Below, in pieces: positions 1 through 6,577 of a DNA stretch of 42,616 bases. Location: assembly GCA_044445605.1 (NCBI GenBank), contig JBIOEA010000020.1, positions 1 to 42,616 of the forward strand, written 5' to 3'. Origin of the DNA: CAWKDC01 sp044445605 (GTDB taxonomy: Bacteria; Pseudomonadota; Gammaproteobacteria; JABCZS01). Under the pieces are notes generated by a model. The model saw only the letters and a list, made by a program, of their open reading frames with translations. It did not search any database and was not told the origin of the DNA. Numbering within the stretch: the first letter of the stretch is position 1; the number at the start of each line of letters is the position of its first letter. The position numbers were made by a program, and so were the translations under genes.

Positions 1-105
1 GAAGGGGGAACGACCTACCAGGCTCCTTTTTATTACAACCCGCCGGTTATAACAAAAACTTTACTGTCTAACTTTATCACTCTTTAGACTCAGTATGAAG
101 CATAC

Positions 106-146
106 GAGGGGGCAGCCGAGTATTTCGAGGCGGGGGTTTTTTCTTC
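106..146. repeat. G-rich dispersed repeat, copy 1
   Basis: The stretch reads AGGGGGCAGCCGAG, then a T-rich step, then CGAGGCGGGGG and a T run. The same word occurs at about 9619-9655 and 10844-10870 with one or two changes. It lies a few bases beyond the stop codon of the minus-strand gene at 152-1432, so like the other copies it sits at a gene 3' end. It has no strong hairpin of its own, so a terminator role is uncertain. Confidence 0.6.
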
Positions 147-151
147 CCGAT

Positions 152-1432
152 TTACTTATTTTTCGGCCTCGTACTTCCCACCCCTGCACCAATAGCAGCA
201 CAACTCAATGCAACCACAGCACCGCTGAGCGCGAGCATACCCCTGAGCGGGAGCATACCGCTGTCAATGGTTGAATCCTGCCTGCATACCACGTCCCACA
301 CGAAGTCGGCGATTTTTGCAAACATATCATTTGCATTAAACTTGTCATGGCTGTATTGGTGCATGCAATATTCCGTCAAATACGAAACGCCAATGAACAC
401 ACCGACTAAGGTAGTACCAGTTGTTCCCCCAATCATTGCACCCTTTTTCCAGCATGATCCATTTTTTTGTTGCTCTGTTGTATTTTTACGCGCTGCATCC
501 GCATTCGGAGTTGGAGCCGCATCCGCAATCGCAGTTGTAGCTCTCGAAGGTGTACTTGTCGTCTCAGTCGTTTGCTTGGATTTTTTATAAGGAGATGTAG
601 CCCATCTTGATTGGCTAGCGTTGAGTGGGCTGCTACTTTGGCTGCTGGCAGTAGGTTGACTAGGAGATCTCAGGGCTTTAACTTCTTCTTGTCTAATTTT
701 CTGATTGACTGCATTGATCATTTGCTCCTGGGCTTCTGTTCTTTTAGAATCATCCATGTACTCATTAAGGCTAAGGTTGTTTATTCTCAAACTACGTAGA
801 ATATCAAGCTGTGTCAAATTAATTGCTTTAGCCGTCTGAGCAAGTGTATCTAGTATTTCTACGAATTGTAGTGTCTTGCCTTGTTCGATAGTTGTGGCCA
901 AGGTGAAAGCTAATGGTGACATGCCACGCCAAATGATTAATTTTTGGATATCACCATTTGATGCATTCTTAGCCTGTTCAATACGGTTTTTGACATCTTC
1001 TCCTAGATCATGATTTGATTCATAATCCTTATAACATCTAATCAAGATTTCGGTTAAAGGTTGATTACCAGCCTTACTTGCTTGAAGCAAAAGATCATTT
1101 TCAGAGTTTGTTTGAAATAATTTATCTCCAAGGTTGATAAAAAATTCATTAAATATTTTCTTTTCTTGAGTGGTTAAGTTTTTATTGGTATCAGATGCAT
1201 ACATCAAAAGTGTAGTATCAGAATTTGGCAGATTTGCCGTAGCTAGAAAATCAGCGATAGTATTCGTAACTTTACCAGGATGAGTAATTGCAACAGCTTC
1301 TTTCAGTTTTTTAATATTTTCTTTGAACCCAAGAACGTCCTGATTTGCAAAAGCAACACAAATAGCAGCCTTAGCTTCATTTACATTAGCTTGGGCTTTC
1401 AACATGGCATCTGTTGTTTCACTGGATTTCAT
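152..1432 (-). CDS. Hypothetical protein with ankyrin-like helices and C-terminal hydrophobic hairpin (paralog of 3404-4483); candidate effector
   Basis: I do not recognise a named family. The 426-residue protein has a helical N-terminal half with ankyrin-like runs (TLLMYASD near 75, LLLQASKAGNQPLTEILI near 115-130). A Ser/Thr/Ala/Pro-rich linker covers about 255-325. Two hydrophobic segments follow, near 332-357 (rich in G, with VGVFIGVSYL) and 394-422. The last 100 residues closely match the paralog at 3404-4483, including KNGS.W.KGAM.GG and HQYS.DKFNA. The start is ATG preceded by GGAGAGAAG. The promoter and upstream block are also shared with the paralog. Ankyrin-like repeats plus a hydrophobic tail in a Legionellales-like genome suggest a secreted, membrane-inserting effector. 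That is inference: no secretion signal is proven. Confidence 0.75.
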   Translation of the reverse strand: MKSSETTDAMLKAQANVNEAKAAICVAFANQDVLGFKENIKKLKEAVAITHPGKVTNTIADFLATANLPNSDTTLLMYASDTNKNLTTQEKKIFNEFFINLGDKLFQTNSENDLLLQASKAGNQPLTEILIRCYKDYESNHDLGEDVKNRIEQAKNASNGDIQKLIIWRGMSPLAFTLATTIEQGKTLQFVEILDTLAQTAKAINLTQLDILRSLRINNLSLNEYMDDSKRTEAQEQMINAVNQKIRQEEVKALRSPSQPTASSQSSSPLNASQSRWATSPYKKSKQTTETTSTPSRATTAIADAAPTPNADAARKNTTEQQKNGSCWKKGAMIGGTTGTTLVGVFIGVSYLTEYCMHQYSHDKFNANDMFAKIADFVWDVVCRQDSTIDSGMLPLRGMLALSGAVVALSCAAIGAGVGSTRPKNK

Positions 1433-1477
1433 CTCTTCTCTCCACCCTTTAGGGATCTAAATCATTCGGTATGAGCC

Positions 1478-1507
1478 ATTATAGGCGCGCAACTTAGGTG
1501 GAAACAA
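1478..1507 (-). promoter_or_regulatory. Promoter of the 152-1432 gene
   Basis: On the minus strand TTGTTT (1502-1507) and TATAAT (1478-1483) are separated by 18 bases. The -10 region and flanks (AGTTGCGCGCCTATAATGG) are identical to those upstream of the paralog at 3404-4483. A further shared block (minus strand AGATCGCATC then TATTGATAA, 1550-1569) lies about 66 bases upstream of the -10 in both genes and may be an activator site. Confidence 0.65.
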
Positions 1508-1582
1508 GGATGAAATTGTAACAAAGTGCGACAGGTGGAAAGGGGTTGATTATCAATAGGATGCGATCTCATGAGGAAAAAC

Positions 1583-1636
1583 TCCGGACACTAGAATCGT
1601 CTCGCAAGCTCGCCGATTCCAGTGTCTGCACCCTTT
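1583..1636. repeat. Hairpin repeat (40-nt imperfect palindrome), copy 1
   Basis: GACACTAGAATCG at 1587 pairs with CGATTCCAGTGTC ending at 1626. The reverse complement recurs at 13766-13815. In both places the hairpin abuts the outer edge of the large palindromic element, joined by a short conserved linker (AACATGGGTATCTA type), so the two travel as one composite repeat. Confidence 0.7.
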
Positions 1637-1796
1637 AAACATGGGTATCTATACAAGTTGAAATAATTGCAATGTCATGTGACAACCACTTTTCTTAAGC
1701 CCCGGCAGGGGTGTAATATGTGGAGCCCCCCATGTAGCTCCCGAAGGGAGCAAATGGGGGGTAACGAAGAATGATTTAAATTGTAAGCCCCGGTAG
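1637..1796. repeat. Half copy of the large palindromic element (copy 1)
   Basis: This is one arm of the element seen complete at 34970-35320: linker, GTTGAAAT, GTCATGTGAC, AAGCCCCGGCAGGGGTG, GGAGCCCCCCATGTAG, the small hairpin CTCCCGAAGGGAG, and AAATGGGGGGTAACGAAG. It stops at AAGCCCCGGTAG, directly before the abiEii stop at 1799. The partner arm is missing. The 1433-1798 gap therefore holds a promoter, the 1583-1636 hairpin and this half element. I see no gene in it. Confidence 0.8.
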
Positions 1797-1798
1797 TT

Positions 1799-2665
1799 TT
1801 ACACACACCTCATCTTACCCAAAAGACCCAAAAAGAAGTCAGGCGCCCACAATTGAACAGCCTCCTGTCTACGCAGAAACGGCAAAACATCACATTTTGC
1901 CTGTTCAAAATCGATCTGGTTGATTTTTTGGGATAAAAGACGTCTAACGTCTTGTTCGGTAAAAGGCTCATCAGGCTCCCACGCATTACTTTGCACGAGC
2001 CGAGTTTTCAAATGTGCGGTATGGATTGGGATGTCATTGGCAATAAACCAGACAAAATCATACCAATCTCGTCCCTTGACGCGGGTTTGCCACTCGCGAC
2101 ACAGCAGCGCATGTGCTTTTCCTGCAAAGAGGTCCGGCAATTGGTAACTTAATACAGAAAAGGGAATAGGCTGCAACAAATGTTTTGCTTCTGTGTTGAA
2201 GTTGAGCGGTGGATTCGTGTCAACTTCGATCTTTATTTTTATCAGCTGGTTATCGTGCATCCTGCTTATAAGTTCTTTAGGTGTTTCAATCGCAATCAGA
2301 TTACTCAAGGTTCCCCCTTTGATAAACGCGGACTGGATTGCAGACTCTTTCGTTTTTTCTTTTTCAGTGACATAGGCATGCAGGCCGGCGCCTGTGATCT
2401 CTTCCGCGATGGTCTTTAAATAAGGCTTCATTGAAAAATCATGCTTAGGCGCAAGCAATGAAAAGTCCAGATCCTCTGAAAAGCGGTCTAATCCATAGAG
2501 AATTCGCAATGATGTCCCGCCATAAAAAGCGGCATGCTCAAAAAACTTCGCACGCCATAAACCGAGTAATGCAAGCTCTTGGACAATCTCTTTCATGGCA
2601 TTTTCATAATCTCGCATGCTATGGCAGGAGTATTTTTTCAGCATGGCGCCAACGATGTTATTCAT
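1799..2665 (-). CDS. abiEii: AbiEii-type nucleotidyltransferase toxin (type IV toxin-antitoxin)
   Basis: The 288-residue protein belongs to the nucleotidyltransferase AbiEii/AbiGii family (DUF1814). The signature YGGTSLRILYGLDRFSEDLD (about 48-68) carries the GGxS and DxD motifs that bind nucleotide and metal in the polymerase-beta fold. Further conserved blocks are IKIKIEVD near 145-152 and KAHALLCR...KGRDWYD near 183-204. Known family members transfer nucleotides, in some cases to tRNA, and arrest growth; the cognate AbiEi relieves this. The start overlaps the end of the upstream antitoxin gene by 8 bases, so the two are translated together. All key motifs are present and the toxin looks intact. 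The stop codon lies two bases from the truncated palindromic repeat. Confidence 0.93.
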   Translation of the reverse strand: MNNIVGAMLKKYSCHSMRDYENAMKEIVQELALLGLWRAKFFEHAAFYGGTSLRILYGLDRFSEDLDFSLLAPKHDFSMKPYLKTIAEEITGAGLHAYVTEKEKTKESAIQSAFIKGGTLSNLIAIETPKELISRMHDNQLIKIKIEVDTNPPLNFNTEAKHLLQPIPFSVLSYQLPDLFAGKAHALLCREWQTRVKGRDWYDFVWFIANDIPIHTAHLKTRLVQSNAWEPDEPFTEQDVRRLLSQKINQIDFEQAKCDVLPFLRRQEAVQLWAPDFFLGLLGKMRCV

Positions 2666-3317
2666 AATATACTTTCTCTTCTATTATTGTGATGATCCAC
2701 TCGAGTGGTTCAAGTTTGTATTGAGTCTTGATCTCTCTCAGTAATGATGTGTCTAATGTTAATAGGATGTCATTATCTGCTCTGAGATCATTTTTGAGAA
2801 ATAGTAACATATCTTCCATCTTATTAAACGCACTAGGTTGGCAACGACAAGATAAATAATCGGCCAATGCTTTTTCGGGTGTTGCGATCAATATGGGGTG
2901 TGTTTCATTGATAAAGTATTGAGTGATACCCATGGAATATTTTTTGGGATGAAGATGGCGGTACGAAAACACTCCCACGGGTGTATCAAAGTGCTTATTT
3001 TTTTTAGTGGTGATACACGTGAGTTCCTCGACACGTTCGGGAATTAACCCATAGAATGATAGTGCAAATTCTAATGAAATGGCTGAAGGGCCATAAATAA
3101 GATTGGCCAAGGTTTCGATGCAGTAGGGGATGCGCGCGTGGCTTTCACCAAAGATGTATAAGCCTTTTTTGACGCGAATAAGGGTTCCATCAGCCAGCCA
3201 TGCGCTGATCTTGCTCCGCGGCTGCTTATACGTGCTTAGGATTGACATGAGGAGGGTGTAATCCGTCTCCTCTCTTCCTATGAGCGTACGCAGGCGATCA
3301 CCGGTTAACATAGCCAT
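2658..3317 (-). CDS. abiEi: AbiEi-type antitoxin / transcriptional regulator
   Basis: The 219-residue protein has the AbiEi layout. An N-terminal winged helix (about 1-60: TDYTLLMSIL, SKISAWLADGTLIRVKKGLY) is followed by the C-terminal antitoxin domain with ISLEFALSFYGLIPE near 83-97 and THPILIATPEKALADYL near 142-158. In this family the antitoxin also binds inverted repeats at its own promoter and represses the operon. A perfect palindrome surrounds the -10 box here, consistent with that. The gene lies directly upstream of, and overlaps, the AbiEii toxin. The first ATG (3317) and a second two codons in are both possible starts; no clear ribosome-binding site favours either. Confidence 0.9.
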   Translation of the reverse strand: MAMLTGDRLRTLIGREETDYTLLMSILSTYKQPRSKISAWLADGTLIRVKKGLYIFGESHARIPYCIETLANLIYGPSAISLEFALSFYGLIPERVEELTCITTKKNKHFDTPVGVFSYRHLHPKKYSMGITQYFINETHPILIATPEKALADYLSCRCQPSAFNKMEDMLLFLKNDLRADNDILLTLDTSLLREIKTQYKLEPLEWIITIIEEKVYYE

Positions 3318-3322
3318 AAGCG

Positions 3323-3371
3323 AAAATCCATCCAGTATGTATAAGAATTATAGACATACTGGATGGATTTT
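3323..3371 (-). promoter_or_regulatory. abiE operon promoter inside a perfect 18-bp inverted repeat (predicted AbiEi operator)
   Basis: AAAATCCATCCAGTATGT (3323-3340) is matched exactly in reverse complement at 3354-3371, with a 13-base spacer. On the minus strand the spacer contains a consensus TATAAT (3347-3352). A -35-like TGGCAA lies 17 bases upstream (3370-3375). Transcription would start in the left arm, about 22 bases before the abiEi ATG. AbiEi proteins are known to bind inverted repeats that overlap their promoter, so this is the expected autoregulatory operator. Confidence 0.85.
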
Positions 3372-3403
3372 GCCATTCTTTCTTTCGCCCTCTTCACGAT
3401 TGA

Positions 3404-4483
3404 CTAAGCTTTCAGTTTCTTACTTCCAGCCGCTGCTCCAATAGCAGCACATCCCAGCGTAAATATAATTGAGCTAACTGCGAGCACGCATGTAGCTGTT
3501 GCATCGGAGTGTGTGGTGTTTTGAGCTTGTCCTGAAACAACATTCCACATCCAATCAGCCATTTTTGTAAACATCTCGCTTGCATTAAACTTGTCATTGC
3601 TGTATTGATGCGTGCAATAATCCGCCAAATACGAAACGCCAACGAACACGCCGACTAAGGCAATACCAGTTGTTCCCCCAATTGCTCCTCCAGTCATTGC
3701 TCCTTTATTCCAGTAGGATCCATTTTTTTGTAGTTCTTTGCGTCTTTTCTGGATGGCTGGATTGATTTTTCTACCGACCAGACTTGCGTAATCATTGCTG
3801 GGAAGGGAAAGCACAGAGACATTGTTCATTTTTTCAAAGGAATCCAAAATGTTAAAACTAGACGCCTGATCAACGGCGGACACTATTCGGTTACGAGCAA
3901 TCTTGGATTTCCCGCTTTTGTCATATGAAATGCCCAGTTTTATATAGTGTGGCATCAACAGCTCTACTAATGTAGTATTTCCTTTTTTGGAGGCACGCAA
4001 CAATGGGTCATTATCATCAGTGCCGTCAATTAAGTGTTTACCCAGTTCTTTAAACAAATGTGTGAAAATTTCTTTTTTTTCTTCTGTTAACTCTTCATCA
4101 TAGTTAAGCGCGTGATCAAGCAGAGTTTGGCCGTCATGGTCGATCATTGTGCTTAAGGCATCGGAAATTAATGTTTTAGGATTTCTGTCTTCAATCATAA
4201 ACGACGTGCTAAGTGCAAGCACAGCCGCTTTAAATGCCTGGCTACTATTACCTTTAAATGTCTTAAATATCTCTGCTTTTTGAGTCTCGATTTTTGTTTC
4301 TAGTTGAGTTTTCACCGCTTTATCTGCTTTAACGAGTCCCTTCTGAAATTCATCTTGTGATTGTTCATTCCCAGAGAGAGGATGTGCCTGAGAATTCCGA
4401 AGGGGGTCGTTTTTGTCGTCAACCACAATATTACTATTTTGACTATCGTCCTGTTTCTTCAAAACGTCATTGGAATTTTTCAT
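3404..4483 (-). CDS. Hypothetical protein, paralog of 152-1432; ankyrin-like region and C-terminal hydrophobic hairpin
   Basis: The 359-residue protein is not assignable to a named family. It has a polar, charged N-terminus (about 1-75), ankyrin-like helices (TLLDHALNYDEELTEEKKEI near 135, PLLRASKKGNTTLVELLMPH near 165-180), and two hydrophobic segments near 262-290 and 330-355. The C-terminus matches the 152-1432 product almost segment by segment, but the long low-complexity linker of that protein is absent. The start is ATG with GGAGAGAAG just upstream, as in the paralog. Together the pair brackets the abiE operon. A role as a host-directed effector is inferred only from architecture and genome type. 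A cell-envelope protein is an alternative. Confidence 0.75.
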   Translation of the reverse strand: MKNSNDVLKKQDDSQNSNIVVDDKNDPLRNSQAHPLSGNEQSQDEFQKGLVKADKAVKTQLETKIETQKAEIFKTFKGNSSQAFKAAVLALSTSFMIEDRNPKTLISDALSTMIDHDGQTLLDHALNYDEELTEEKKEIFTHLFKELGKHLIDGTDDNDPLLRASKKGNTTLVELLMPHYIKLGISYDKSGKSKIARNRIVSAVDQASSFNILDSFEKMNNVSVLSLPSNDYASLVGRKINPAIQKRRKELQKNGSYWNKGAMTGGAIGGTTGIALVGVFVGVSYLADYCTHQYSNDKFNASEMFTKMADWMWNVVSGQAQNTTHSDATATCVLAVSSIIFTLGCAAIGAAAGSKKLKA

Positions 4484-4530
4484 CTTCTCTCTCCACTCTT
4501 TATAAGGGTCTAAACCATTAGGTATGGGCC

Positions 4531-4560
4531 ATTATAGGCGCGCAACTTAGATAAACGCAA
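4531..4560 (-). promoter_or_regulatory. Promoter of the 3404-4483 gene
   Basis: TTGCGT (4555-4560) and TATAAT (4531-4536) lie 18 bases apart on the minus strand. The surrounding sequence is the same as at the paralogous promoter (1478-1507). The shared upstream block (4604-4623) sits about 67 bases before the -10, next to the end of dapD. Confidence 0.65.
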
Positions 4561-4638
4561 GGACTAAATTGAAACAAAAAGAGATGGTGTGGAAAGCGTT
4601 TGTTTATCAATAAGATGCGATCTGTCATAGGAGCGCCC

Positions 4639-5457
4639 TTACGGTATATCCCTCAAAATCGCATTCAACCCCACCTTCTGGCGGGTTTGGAGGTCGACCT
4701 TCTTAACAATAACGGCGCATGCCAAATGGCAACGACCATCAGACGAAGGCAAGCTCCCCGGCACGACGACGCTGCCTTCGGGGACATACCCGAAGCTCAC
4801 TTCGCCCGTTGTACGGTCATAAATCTTGGTGCTCGCACCGATGAAGACGCCCATGCTGATGACCGAACCAGCCCCAATGCGCACGCCTTCCACGATTTCA
4901 CTGCGGGCACCCACAAACACATCGTCTTCAATGATGGTAGGGGAGGCTTGCAAGGGCTCGAGCACGCCGCCCAAGCCAGCGCCGCCCGATAAATGGACAT
5001 TTTTACCCATTTGAACACACGACCCCACCGTCGCCCATGTGTCTATCATGCAACCGGAACCGATATAGGCACCTATATTTATAAAGCTTGGCATGACGAC
5101 CGTATTCGGCCCAATGTAGCAACCCGTCCGAACCACGGCACCTGGTACCACCCGCACGCCCGATTGCACAAAATCAGTCCGCGTGAACGTCGTGTGTTTC
5201 AACGGAATCTTGTCGTAGAACCGCGTATACGAGCCCTCAATTTCTGTGTTATCCTGAGTGCGGAAATAAAGTAGGATAGCTTTTTTGATCCATTCGTTGA
5301 TAACCCAAGTGCCTTCTTTCTTTTCTGCCACCCGGATTTCACCGTGATTTAACGCCGAGATCGTTTCTTCAATAAAGCGAACAAGGTCAGCCGGAGCGTG
5401 TGCAGCAGAGATGCTTTGAATGTTCTCAAAGGCATTTTCAATCAGTGAAATGGACAT
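4639..5457 (-). CDS. dapD: 2,3,4,5-tetrahydropyridine-2,6-dicarboxylate N-succinyltransferase
   Basis: DapD transfers succinyl from succinyl-CoA to tetrahydrodipicolinate in the succinylase branch of lysine and meso-diaminopimelate synthesis in the cytoplasm. The N-terminal helical domain (IENAFENI..., RVAEKKEGTWVINEWIKKAILL) matches the family. The rest is a left-handed beta helix of hexapeptide repeats (VVPGAVVRTGCYIGPNTVVM, GARSEIVEGVRIGAGSVI). I chose the ATG at 5457 rather than a longer in-frame start at 5565. It gives 272 residues (E. coli DapD has 274), aligns with the family N-terminus, and has GAGG about 9 bases upstream. The gene is divergent from the efflux adaptor, with 64 bases between the chosen starts. 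Confidence 0.95.
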   Translation of the reverse strand: MSISLIENAFENIQSISAAHAPADLVRFIEETISALNHGEIRVAEKKEGTWVINEWIKKAILLYFRTQDNTEIEGSYTRFYDKIPLKHTTFTRTDFVQSGVRVVPGAVVRTGCYIGPNTVVMPSFINIGAYIGSGCMIDTWATVGSCVQMGKNVHLSGGAGLGGVLEPLQASPTIIEDDVFVGARSEIVEGVRIGAGSVISMGVFIGASTKIYDRTTGEVSFGYVPEGSVVVPGSLPSSDGRCHLACAVIVKKVDLQTRQKVGLNAILRDIP

Positions 5458-5521
5458 AAATAAAACCTCAATGAACCAGGATAATTTGCTAAACTCAGAG
5501 GAATCTACCGTGAGGGCAATC

Positions 5522-6577
5522 ATGAAACGCAGAACGATTATAATGGTATTTTTTATCATTGTCATACTCTTTGTGACTTACAAATTTGTTAGCGGAAGAA
5601 CTGGTAAGGGTAATTTTGCTTTCCCCAAACCCGTCGTGACCGTTGCCACCGTGACGGTATCACCGATGCCGGTCATCGTGAATGCACTGGGTTCGATGAT
5701 GGCTGAAAATGAAGCCGACGTCACATCTGAGCTCAGTGGCACCGTCACAGAGGTGGCGTTCGAAGAAGGGACAATGGTGGATAAAGGCATGCTATTGGTT
5801 CAAATTAACGATGCCCTTCAAGCGTCAACATTGGCTCAACGACAAGCGGAAGAAGTCTTGGCCAACCTCGATTACCATCGTCTGAAGAATCTGATTGGCA
5901 AAGGTGCCATTTCGCAACAAGAAGTCGACAAAGCAGAAGCGAATCTGAAAGTGGCTCAGGCCAATGTCGCTTTCGCGCAAGCCGAACTCAATAAAACAGA
6001 TATCCGCGCGCCATTCAAAGGACGTTTGGATTTGCGCAATGTCAGCCCTGGCCAATATATTACCTCCGGGCAAAATCTCGTGCGCATCGTTGATAAAAGC
6101 AGTTTGAAGTTGCGTTATGCGGTCCCTGAGCGCTTTTTAAGTCAATTGGCCTTGGATAAACCGGTAACATTTCATACGAGTGCTTTCCCTGATAACGTCT
6201 TTGAAGGTAAAGTAAGTTTTGTGAGCCCGCAGGTGGATGTAGAGACCCGCACCATCACCGTCGAAGCCCACTTTGAAAACCCTAATGAAGCCTTATCCCC
6301 AGGGTTATCGGGCGAGGCGATGCAAGTGCTCTCTGAAAATCCAAATGCATTGAGCGTTCCCGAAGAATCACTCGTTGCGACGATCACGGGTTATCAGGTT
6401 TACGTGATTAAAGAGGATAAAGTAGCAAGCCGCCCAGTGACGATTGGCTCCCGTACCAACGGCCGTGTCGAAATTCTGAAAGGATTAGAAGCGGGCGAAA
6501 CGGTTGTCGCGCGTGGGCAACAAAGTTTACGCGACGGTGCATCTGTAGAAATTTTGACTGAACCTAAAGGTGAATAA
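5522..6577 (+). CDS. RND efflux periplasmic adaptor (membrane fusion protein)
   Basis: This is an adaptor of the HlyD/AcrA type that bridges an inner-membrane RND pump and an outer-membrane channel. A single N-terminal membrane anchor (IIMVFFIIVILFVTYKFV) is followed by a lipoyl-like half motif (VTEVAFEEGTMVDKGMLLVQIND). Next come an alpha-helical hairpin (LAQRQAEEVLANLDYHRLKN...VAQANVAFAQAELNKTDI), the second lipoyl half (RAPFKGRLDLRNVSPGQYI) and the beta-barrel domains. The frame stays open to 5420, overlapping dapD. ATG 5522 has GAGGG 7 bases upstream; ATG 5471 is a weaker alternative adding 17 residues. The stop overlaps the permease start by one base (TAATG), so the two are translationally coupled. 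No outer-membrane partner is in the window. Confidence 0.9.
   Translation: MKRRTIIMVFFIIVILFVTYKFVSGRTGKGNFAFPKPVVTVATVTVSPMPVIVNALGSMMAENEADVTSELSGTVTEVAFEEGTMVDKGMLLVQINDALQASTLAQRQAEEVLANLDYHRLKNLIGKGAISQQEVDKAEANLKVAQANVAFAQAELNKTDIRAPFKGRLDLRNVSPGQYITSGQNLVRIVDKSSLKLRYAVPERFLSQLALDKPVTFHTSAFPDNVFEGKVSFVSPQVDVETRTITVEAHFENPNEALSPGLSGEAMQVLSENPNALSVPEESLVATITGYQVYVIKEDKVASRPVTIGSRTNGRVEILKGLEAGETVVARGQQSLRDGASVEILTEPKGE

Noticed and set aside
267..799. Plus-strand ORFs antisense to the 152-1432 gene
   Set aside because: They mirror the coding frame of the minus-strand gene, lack ribosome-binding sites and show no family features.
4600..5274. Plus-strand ORFs across dapD
   Set aside because: Shadows of the conserved dapD reading frame on the opposite strand.
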